9,156 nucleotides of DNA from assembly GCA_019323525.1 (NCBI GenBank), contig JAHWHD010000069.1, positions 1 to 9,156 of the forward strand, given 5' to 3'. A program made the position numbers and the translations under genes. The notes beneath the pieces were generated by a model, which was not told the origin of the DNA, ran no database searches, and saw nothing but the letters and a program-made list of their open reading frames with translations. Positions 3,803 through 9,156 of the stretch are shown in pieces; positions within the stretch are counted from its first letter, which is position 1, and each line of letters starts with the position of its first letter. The DNA comes from Candidatus Woesearchaeota archaeon. GTDB taxonomy: Archaea > Nanobdellota > Nanobdellia > Woesearchaeales > JAHWHD01.

Positions 3803-4738
3803 ATGGGTGCTCTTAAATCATTACTGGAAAAGCAACAGTACAGGTTTGTTGGTAAGCACAGCGCTGTAAAGATTTGTACATGGACAAAGAAATCTCTAAG
3901 GGATGAGGATGTTTGTTATAAACAAAAGTTCTATGGGATAAGAAGTCATCTATGCTGCCAGATGACTCCTGCAGTTAACAACTGTCCAAACTCGTGCATA
4001 TTCTGCTGGAGGCCACAGGAATTTACTCTAAAAGTAAAGGGTGAGGATGAACCTAAGGATATTGTCAAAAACTGCATTCTTGGACAGAGAGGGCTTCTAA
4101 GCGGATTTGGAGGGAATCACAAAGTAAACCTAGGGAAGCTGGAAGAGGCGCAGGAGCCGATGCATTTCGCGATATCGTTAAGCGGAGAGCCAACTGCTTA
4201 CAGTAAATTGAATGAACTTATCAAAGAGCTTCACAAGCTTGGAAAGACAACGTTTTTAGTTACTAATGGAATGTTTCCTGAGAAATTAGATACCCTTGAA
4301 CTGCCAACTCAACTATATCTATCTGTTGATGCGCCAAATAAGGAGTTGTTTGAAAAAATTGACAGGTGCGAGTTTACTGATGGCTGGGAGAGATTGAACA
4401 AAAGCCTTGAAATACTTAAATCGTTGAAAGATAAAACAAGAACTATTGTAAGGATAACACTTATTAGAGGGATTAATGACTGCAATGTCAAGGGTTATGT
4501 TGAGCTGCTGAAGAAAGGAGACCCTGATTATATTGAGCTTAAGGCTTACATGTGGGTGGGTTTTTCAAGAGACAGGCTAAAGATAGAAAATATGCCAAGG
4601 CATGAACAGGTAGTTGAGTTTGCGAAAGAGCTAATTAAAAAGTATCCTGAGCTAAAGATTATTGATGAGAAGAAAGAGAGCAGAGTTGTACTATTAGGTA
4701 AAGAAGATAAACCTGATAGAATTATGAAATGTCAATAA
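3803..4738 (+). CDS. taw1: 4-demethylwyosine synthase (archaeal TYW1, radical SAM)
   Basis: This radical SAM enzyme condenses N1-methylguanosine at position 37 of tRNA-Phe with pyruvate carbons to form the tricyclic 4-demethylwyosine, acting after Trm5. The SAM cluster motif is C61-PNS-C65-IF-C68-WR. The second iron-sulfur cluster of archaeal enzymes needs three N-terminal cysteines spaced 13 apart; C25, C38 and C51 match this exactly. K40, two residues after C38, corresponds to the lysine proposed to bind pyruvate as a Schiff base. Further family motifs are LSGEPTAY (126-133), VTNG (153-156) and LSVDAP (173-178). At 311 residues it has the usual length for an archaeal TYW1 and lacks the flavodoxin domain of eukaryotic forms. 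The start fits a TATA box 23 bp upstream. It is convergent with the phosphoesterase gene. Confidence 0.95.
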   Translation: MGALKSLLEKQQYRFVGKHSAVKICTWTKKSLRDEDVCYKQKFYGIRSHLCCQMTPAVNNCPNSCIFCWRPQEFTLKVKGEDEPKDIVKNCILGQRGLLSGFGGNHKVNLGKLEEAQEPMHFAISLSGEPTAYSKLNELIKELHKLGKTTFLVTNGMFPEKLDTLELPTQLYLSVDAPNKELFEKIDRCEFTDGWERLNKSLEILKSLKDKTRTIVRITLIRGINDCNVKGYVELLKKGDPDYIELKAYMWVGFSRDRLKIENMPRHEQVVEFAKELIKKYPELKIIDEKKESRVVLLGKEDKPDRIMKCQ

Positions 4739-4752
4739 TCAAGTTATTGAGC

Positions 4753-4781
4753 ACAACAAATTCCTAACGGAATATTGTTGT
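4753..4781. terminator. Hairpin between convergent genes
   Basis: Arm ACAACAAATTCC (4753-4764), loop TAAC and arm GGAATATTGTTGT (4769-4781) pair over 12 bp with one bulged A. It lies between the stop of taw1 (4738) and the stop of the phosphoesterase gene (4783) and could end transcripts from both sides. Confidence 0.55.
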
Positions 4782-4782
4782 T

Positions 4783-5382
4783 CTAGATTTCTATTATTGT
4801 GCCTTTTGGGCCAAGATTAATAAGAGCGGTCTTGCCCATCTTCTGTAGGGCGCCGTGGGATTCATGGATATGACCTGAGAGTGCGTAGGTTGGCTGATTA
4901 ACTCGGATGAATTCTGTGATTGACTTATTACCGACATGGTCCTTGAACACAACATCCAGTTTTGTACCGTGCGGAGGTGCATGGGTCACCAGAATTGTTT
5001 TTTCGTATTTTTTCATCATCTTTCCCGCTTTTTTTCCGAATTTCTCGAAACCAGGTTCTCTTGTGGAGAATCCGCCGCCGCCCCAGCCGATTATGAGAAT
5101 ATCCTTGAAAGGCTTCAATGACCTGTGAATATTGATTATGTTCTCAAAATCCTTTTGAGCCATTTCGATTACAGAAGCTGTCTCGTGGTTTCCATGCACT
5201 GCAAAAACAGGTTTGCCTATGCTGTTCAGCTTTTTGAAAACAATATCTAAGTAAGAGCCGAAATCGGAAAAATCGCCTGCACATATCACTGCTTCAATTT
5301 CATTTTTACTTGCAATTTTGACTAGTTTATCGTACGTCTTTGCGATATTTCCATGGACATCTGAAAAACAAAGTAATTTCAT
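4783..5382 (-). CDS. Calcineurin-like metallophosphoesterase
   Basis: This 199-residue protein is a single catalytic domain. All metal-binding motifs of the family are present: FSDVHGN (D8, H10), AGDFSD (D37), HGNHE (N65, H66), THAPP (H134) and SGHIHE (H171, H173). The size and motif set fit the small archaeal Icc/YfcE-like phosphoesterases (COG2129-like). The substrate cannot be told from sequence; phosphodiesters, including cyclic nucleotides or nucleic acid ends, are possible. The region after the GNHE block contains a glycine run (GWGGGGFS, 99-106), seen in that subgroup. The gene is 33 bp downstream of the VWA gene, but a TATA box in the gap at 5404-5414 suggests it also has its own leaderless transcript. 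No signal peptide is present, so it should be cytoplasmic. Confidence 0.9.
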   Translation of the reverse strand: MKLLCFSDVHGNIAKTYDKLVKIASKNEIEAVICAGDFSDFGSYLDIVFKKLNSIGKPVFAVHGNHETASVIEMAQKDFENIINIHRSLKPFKDILIIGWGGGGFSTREPGFEKFGKKAGKMMKKYEKTILVTHAPPHGTKLDVVFKDHVGNKSITEFIRVNQPTYALSGHIHESHGALQKMGKTALINLGPKGTIIEI

Positions 5383-5403
5383 TGTTGGGTTTTAATAATA
5401 ACA

Positions 5404-5414
5404 GTTTTATAAAT
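5404..5414 (-). promoter_or_regulatory. TATA box for the phosphoesterase gene
   Basis: On the minus strand this reads ATTTATAAAAC, ending 22 bp before the ATG at 5382. It fills most of the short gap after the VWA stop codon at 5416-5418. Confidence 0.65.
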
Positions 5415-5415
5415 T

Positions 5416-6594
5416 TTACTGAGTTTCATAGTAGTCTTCTAGAACAATCTTATCAAGATTTTCGAGGTCCTTTACAATGTAAAGCCTGCCGTCTCCAAAT
5501 TCTACTATCTTTTTCGCAAGCTCCTCGCCTTTAGGGTCAAGACTGATACCAATTAATGAGACTGTGATCCCTGCAGCTCGGACTTTCCCAAGAACTTTTA
5601 AAGTCTCTTCTTCTGTACCGACTGTAGGAAGGGCGTCTGTCAAGAGTATAAGGTGTCTTGTAACGTTCTCTTCCTTGAACATCTCTAAAGACTTTTCAAG
5701 AACATTGATGATATTAGTTTCGCCTGAAGCTCTTGCTGCAGCTATTGATTTTAGAAGCAAGACAAAGTCAGTGCAAGGGTCAATTCTGGTTTTTATCTCA
5801 GAACCGAATGTAATCAAACCAACATTGTTCTTTGCCTCAATCGCCTTGAAAGCAAGTGCAATACCTGCTTTTTTTGCAGTGTCTATCTTCTTGTCCTTCA
5901 TAGATCCTGAAGCATCCATTGCATAGACAATATAGATTGAACCCCTACTTTCTCGTTCAAATGACTTAAGATCATGCACCAAAATATCTTTGTGAGACCT
6001 TCTTATCGCTGTTGTCACGCTTCTCTTTATCGCAATATCACGATACCTGTCGCTCTTCTTGAATGTCTTTACGTCTTGCTTTCCGCCGTACAAGGATTGT
6101 TTCTTATGGTACTGTTCACCCTGGATGCCTTTAGGAACCATATTATCAAGTTCTTCGATGTAGAGACAGATTGATGCAAGTTCAAGGCCTTTATCAGTCA
6201 CAATGCCGTTGTCATCTATAAGCTGGAGATGTTTTAGTTTGTCAATGTTATCGTTGACACGCTTCTTAAGCTCTCTCTGGAACTCTGGAATCTGTATATT
6301 TCTATCTACATAACCAGGGTCGTATCCTGTAAGAAAATGGATTATCTTTTGTCCGTAAAGTTTTTCAGCGTTCTGATAATCATTAACAAGATTCTCGAAC
6401 ATCAAGTCAGGGGTAAAAGAACCAATGCCTAAGTTTATCGATTCTTTAAGTACTTTACCTTCGTCAATAGTGTCCTGGTCATTTTCAAGGACAGAGTGCA
6501 TTAGTTTCTGGTCCTGACTTAACGAGAGTTTTCCTTGGAGCTCTTCGGCTGATGAGAATTCGTCTATATCTACACTAACGTCAGGGTAAATCAC
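5416..6594 (-). CDS. VWA-domain protein, magnesium chelatase subunit D-like
   Basis: This 392-residue protein has a C-terminal von Willebrand factor A domain (about 218-385) with a complete metal-ion-dependent adhesion site: D227-A-S229-G-S231, T293 in GETN, and D320 in LLTDALP. Residues 1-215 are mostly helical and charged, with basic clusters at 175-203, and resemble the linker and adaptor part of BchD-like proteins without an AAA domain. It starts at a GTG inside the last codons of the AAA+ gene, overlapping by 14 bp, so the two are probably translationally coupled and act as one complex. In the family, the ATPase remodels the target while the VWA subunit recruits it. There are no chlorophyll, cobalamin or other metal-insertion genes nearby, so a MoxR/VWA-type chaperone role fits better than true magnesium chelation. 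Confidence 0.88.
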   Translation of the reverse strand: MIYPDVSVDIDEFSSAEELQGKLSLSQDQKLMHSVLENDQDTIDEGKVLKESINLGIGSFTPDLMFENLVNDYQNAEKLYGQKIIHFLTGYDPGYVDRNIQIPEFQRELKKRVNDNIDKLKHLQLIDDNGIVTDKGLELASICLYIEELDNMVPKGIQGEQYHKKQSLYGGKQDVKTFKKSDRYRDIAIKRSVTTAIRRSHKDILVHDLKSFERESRGSIYIVYAMDASGSMKDKKIDTAKKAGIALAFKAIEAKNNVGLITFGSEIKTRIDPCTDFVLLLKSIAAARASGETNIINVLEKSLEMFKEENVTRHLILLTDALPTVGTEEETLKVLGKVRAAGITVSLIGISLDPKGEELAKKIVEFGDGRLYIVKDLENLDKIVLEDYYETQ

Positions 6595-7615
6595 CCTTTT
6601 CTGTCTTTTTTACCTCTTTTTCAAGGGATTTACCATAATCAGATTCCATCAATGATTCAAACTGTTCCTTGATAAAGTCTGCAGCTGAGGTAAGGTATTT
6701 GACGCTTGGTTTTAACGAAATCCTGTGTGCAATGACTGATAATAGTACATCTTTTAGGTCATTGAAAGTTACTGTTTTTCTGTTGTTAATCAGAGCATTG
6801 CTCTGGCTTCTCTCGTATAATCCTATGGATGCTCTAACACTTGGCTTTTTCTCAAGGTCATTGCTCTCTCTTAACAACCTCACAAAATACGTAATTAAGT
6901 CAAGAATGTGCGGTGGAACATTTACAAGAGATTTAGAGTTTTCAACAACAATCCTTTTCTCAGTTTCGAGGTCTTCAGGGTATGACATGTACACAACATC
7001 GAATCTGTCAAGAAGAACGTCGCTTAACTTCTCAGTTGAAGAATCTTCGGGGTTCATTGTGGCTATAAAAATAAAATCTGCAGGTATGTCAACATCGTAA
7101 GAGCCGATTGTGGCTTTTTTTTCCTGTAGCACCTGTAATAGGGCGTTCTGTAACTTTTCAGGGCATCTGTTTAGCTCATCAAAAAACAAGACGCCTTTGT
7201 TTGCCTTGAAAATCTTGCCAGGGGTGAATGCTTCGATGCTTAAAGGTCCGAACTTAAGCGCTTTAATTGGGTCAATGTCTCCTAACAAGTCTTCTACTGT
7301 AAGGTCAGGCGAGCCCTGAATCCTTATGAAACGCTGATCTCCTGAGATCTTTACCTTTTTCAATGATTTTGATGATTTACAGCGAGGACAGATTGGGTTC
7401 CTAGGATCGCAATGGAACTCGCATCCCTCAACAACGTCTATCTCAGGAAGTATCTTTGCAATGTTCTTTGCCAAAGTGGTCTTGCCAATACCAGGAGGGC
7501 CTATTATTAATACGTGCCTGTCAACAAGCAAAGCTGAGCTTAGCTGAGACTTTACCCTGGCCTGGCCAATTATGTCTGTGAATATGTCGTTTTTGTCTAG
7601 AAGTTTATCTTTCAT
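6581..7615 (-). CDS. MoxR/magnesium chelatase subunit I-like AAA+ ATPase with zinc-binding insertion
   Basis: This 344-residue ATPase has Walker A GPPGIGKT (39-46), Walker B GVLFFDE (141-147), sensor 1 in ATMNPED (N188) and an arginine finger in LLDRFD (R204). The C-terminal helical lid includes PSVRAS (258-263), a sensor 2-like region. After the Walker A helix there is an insertion with C65, C69, C76 and C79 (GCEFHCDPRNPICPRC). It should bind zinc; related cysteine insertions occur in archaeal and some bacterial ChlI-like ATPases. FTPGKIFKANKGVLFFDELN is typical of the ChlI branch. The ATG at 7615 lies about 23 bp from a TATA box. The 3' end overlaps the VWA partner by 14 bp. It is a cytoplasmic ring ATPase; its client is unknown. 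Confidence 0.9.
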   Translation of the reverse strand: MKDKLLDKNDIFTDIIGQARVKSQLSSALLVDRHVLIIGPPGIGKTTLAKNIAKILPEIDVVEGCEFHCDPRNPICPRCKSSKSLKKVKISGDQRFIRIQGSPDLTVEDLLGDIDPIKALKFGPLSIEAFTPGKIFKANKGVLFFDELNRCPEKLQNALLQVLQEKKATIGSYDVDIPADFIFIATMNPEDSSTEKLSDVLLDRFDVVYMSYPEDLETEKRIVVENSKSLVNVPPHILDLITYFVRLLRESNDLEKKPSVRASIGLYERSQSNALINNRKTVTFNDLKDVLLSVIAHRISLKPSVKYLTSAADFIKEQFESLMESDYGKSLEKEVKKTEKGDLP

Positions 7616-7637
7616 GGAAATAGATAGGGTTTGGGTT

Positions 7638-7647
7638 GTTTATAAAG
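7638..7647 (-). promoter_or_regulatory. TATA box for the AAA+/VWA genes
   Basis: The minus-strand CTTTATAAAC ends about 23 bp before the ATG at 7615, matching the leaderless pattern. The promoter is divergent from that of the gene at 7707. Confidence 0.65.
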
Positions 7648-7667
7648 CTTGTTGTGGTATGTAACAT

Positions 7668-7682
7668 AAATATATTTATATA
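7668..7682 (+). promoter_or_regulatory. TATA box for the membrane protein/reductase pair
   Basis: AAATATATTTATATA ends 25 bp before the ATG at 7707. The next gene begins 3 bp after that gene stops, so this promoter probably drives both. Confidence 0.6.
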
Positions 7683-7706
7683 AGAGAGAAGTATAGAATT
7701 AGTAAC

Positions 7707-8063
7707 ATGGACTGTATATCAGATACTCAGGGTGATAGTGGTGAGCAGCAAATTAATACAGAGTTTGGTAAAACATTAGTACAACTCGAAAAACGAGGAA
7801 TAGTTTTTATGTCTGAAGAGGCGAAGCAAGCGCAAATTGATTCTTTGAAAGAAACCAGGAACTATCATAGGTTCGTGACTGCTGCTTACTCAGTATTAAC
7901 TGTGCTGGCTAGTGGGGGGCTTACTCTTGCTGCAAGTCCAGGTGCTGGCTTGATTGCTCTACTCACAGGGGCATATTTTGTATCAGAGCCTGCTGGAGAA
8001 TGGTACAGGTATAATGTCAAAATTCGTTTGAGAGAAGAATCGCCAATTATTCAACATAAATAA
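7707..8063 (+). CDS. Small two-helix membrane protein next to the reductase
   Basis: This 118-residue protein is not recognised. Residues 1-54 are polar and glutamine/glutamate-rich with helical character. Residues 55-76 (RFVTAAYSVLTVLASGG...) and about 78-95 (GAGLIALLTGAYFVS) are hydrophobic and separated by SPG, giving a predicted helical hairpin. A short basic tail (RYNVKIRLRE) follows, which would stay in the cytoplasm. It has the same general layout as the protein at 222-623 but no clear sequence similarity to it. The start is set by a TATA box 25 bp upstream. Its stop codon lies 3 bp before the start of the reductase gene, so the two are probably cotranscribed. A role with membrane-lipid reduction is possible but not shown. 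Confidence 0.72.
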   Translation: MDCISDTQGDSGEQQINTEFGKTLVQLEKRGIVFMSEEAKQAQIDSLKETRNYHRFVTAAYSVLTVLASGGLTLAASPGAGLIALLTGAYFVSEPAGEWYRYNVKIRLREESPIIQHK

Positions 8064-8066
8064 AGA

Positions 8067-9156
8067 ATGCACGACATTATAATAATAGGAGCAGGTCCTG
8101 CTGGGTTGATGGCTGCAAGGACTCTTAAAGCGCAGGGTGTTGATAGTTTCTTAGTGATTGATTCTAAAAGAGAGATTGGTTATCCGTTAAGGTGCGGTGA
8201 AGGGATAGGCGTCCATGAGTTTCATGAGTTCTTTGATAAAGCAGAATATGGTTTTATAAGAAACACTGGTTATGAGCATGAGGTTGTGTATGAAGATCTT
8301 AAGAGGAATTTCTCTTGTCCTTTTTATCAGTTAGACAGGCCTGAGTTTGAAAGGTGGATGAGCGAAGATATTAAAGACCACATTAAGCTAGATTCTAAAT
8401 GTATTGATGTTGAGTTTTTTGGTGACAGGGTTGAGGTTGTGACAGCCAAAGAGAGATTAGCTGCAAGAATGATTATCGTATCTTATGGATGTAATTTTTT
8501 TATTCAAAAAAAGTTAAATATAAAAAAAATACCCGATATTGTTATAGCTGGGTATGGCGGAATATACAAGACAAAGAACATAGACAAAAGAAAGTTCTAT
8601 TATTATTTTGATAAAGACTATGCAGGTTATCTTTGGGTATTTCCGAAAGGCGATGATGTAGCAAATATCGGTTTTGGAGCTTTTGAGTTGAGAGATAATG
8701 TGAAAGAGGTTTTGGAAAGGTTATTGAAAAAGTACAACATAGAAGCTGAAAAGGTATCAGGGTACTCTGGAGTTGTTCCTTGTTCAGGGCCTTTGCAGAG
8801 GACTTATTCTGATAAAGTATTATTCTGTGGCAATGCTGCTGGACAGGTTTATGCAGGGACAGGAGAAGGGATATATTTTGCGTTAAAGTCTGGCAGGTTG
8901 GCTGCAATGACTGCTGTTGACGGAATTAAGAAGAATGATTATAGTAAAAAGATATTGAAACGATATGAGAAAAATTGGAAAAAGGAATTCGGGTTGCAGA
9001 TGAGATCTGGAATAGTGTTTGCGGAGTTGTTAGGTATGGCGCATAAGTTTAAAATGGTGAAAAAGGCGTTTTCATCACCGTCTGAAACAGAGTTAAAGGG
9101 TATGATAATCAAAGGCGCGCTTCCTTACAGGGCAAAGCTGATGTGGAGATTATCGC
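8067..9156 (+). CDS. Geranylgeranyl reductase family FAD-dependent oxidoreductase (C-terminus missing)
   Basis: An open frame of 363 codons begins MHDIIIIGAGPAGLMAARTL and runs off the right edge. It has the N-terminal FAD dinucleotide-binding motif GAGPAG (8-13), the family motif YPLRCGEG (39-46), YLWVFPKG (188-195) for the substrate side, and GNAAGQVYAGTGEGI (255-269) followed by YFALKSGRLAA. This is the geranylgeranyl reductase layout. Such enzymes saturate the isoprenoid chains of archaeal membrane lipids or other prenyl groups. Two positions are unusual: the normal GDAA flavin motif is GNAA (N256), and the proline that normally follows (near 262) is absent. At least part of the C-terminal region is present; family members are about 390-400 residues, so roughly 30 residues are probably missing. 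It directly follows the small membrane protein gene. Confidence 0.88.
   Translation, partial: MHDIIIIGAGPAGLMAARTLKAQGVDSFLVIDSKREIGYPLRCGEGIGVHEFHEFFDKAEYGFIRNTGYEHEVVYEDLKRNFSCPFYQLDRPEFERWMSEDIKDHIKLDSKCIDVEFFGDRVEVVTAKERLAARMIIVSYGCNFFIQKKLNIKKIPDIVIAGYGGIYKTKNIDKRKFYYYFDKDYAGYLWVFPKGDDVANIGFGAFELRDNVKEVLERLLKKYNIEAEKVSGYSGVVPCSGPLQRTYSDKVLFCGNAAGQVYAGTGEGIYFALKSGRLAAMTAVDGIKKNDYSKKILKRYEKNWKKEFGLQMRSGIVFAELLGMAHKFKMVKKAFSSPSETELKGMIIKGALPYRAKLMWRLS

Noticed and set aside
4794..5128. Additional frames on both strands inside the phosphoesterase gene
   Set aside because: The phosphoesterase frame contains every metal-binding motif of its family across this interval, so the others are shadows.
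5564..7319. Plus-strand frames opposite the AAA+ and VWA genes
   Set aside because: They are antisense to well-recognised domains and lack promoters and family motifs.
8542..8907. Minus-strand frame of 121 codons
   Set aside because: It lies inside the reductase gene, whose family motifs on the plus strand span this region.
1..9156. tRNA, rRNA or other structured RNA genes
   Set aside because: Gaps between genes are short (the longest is about 170 bp) and are accounted for by promoters, inverted repeats and T-rich tracts. No cloverleaf or rRNA-like sequence was seen by eye.

Overview
The window is a compact, AT-rich stretch of an archaeal genome. Three things point to archaea. It encodes an archaeal-type 4-demethylwyosine synthase and a geranylgeranyl-reductase-family flavoprotein. 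Most genes have a TATA box (often TTTATAAA-like) about 22-35 bp before the start codon, as expected for leaderless or very short-leader transcripts. T-rich tracts follow two genes. The small genes, short gaps and lysine- and cysteine-rich small proteins would fit an uncultured DPANN-type lineage (Woesearchaeota/Pacearchaeota-like), but that placement is an inference.

Left part (1-2980). The window opens with the N-terminus of a radical SAM protein of the putative DNA modification/repair family, reading out leftwards. A small two-helix membrane protein is divergent from it. Next come a YprB-like RNase H-fold nuclease (minus), a short lysine-rich protein (minus), a cysteine-rich lipoprotein (minus) and a second, paralogous YprB-like nuclease (plus). 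A 23-bp element with one mismatch lies directly upstream of the TATA boxes of both the radical SAM gene and the first nuclease gene. Its spacing to each start codon is identical, so it is the best candidate here for a shared regulatory site.

Middle part (2981-4782). A 170-bp intergenic region holds two inverted repeats, the second overlapping a TATA box. It leads to a 37-residue zinc ribbon protein with a strong Shine-Dalgarno sequence. A conserved-looking cysteine-containing protein and the tRNA-Phe wyosine enzyme Taw1 follow. A hairpin separates Taw1 from the convergent genes on the other strand.

Right part (4783-9156). A minus-strand set runs from a magnesium-chelatase-like AAA+ ATPase to an overlapping VWA-domain partner and then a calcineurin-like phosphoesterase with its own promoter. 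Divergent from it are a second small two-helix membrane protein and, 3 bp later, the geranylgeranyl-reductase-like flavoprotein, which is cut by the window end.

No tRNA, rRNA, CRISPR array, transposase or integrase was found. I see no single large new system. The most unusual signals are the repeated promoter-upstream element, the inverted repeats before the zinc ribbon gene, the duplicated stand-alone nucleases, and the altered flavin motif in the reductase.
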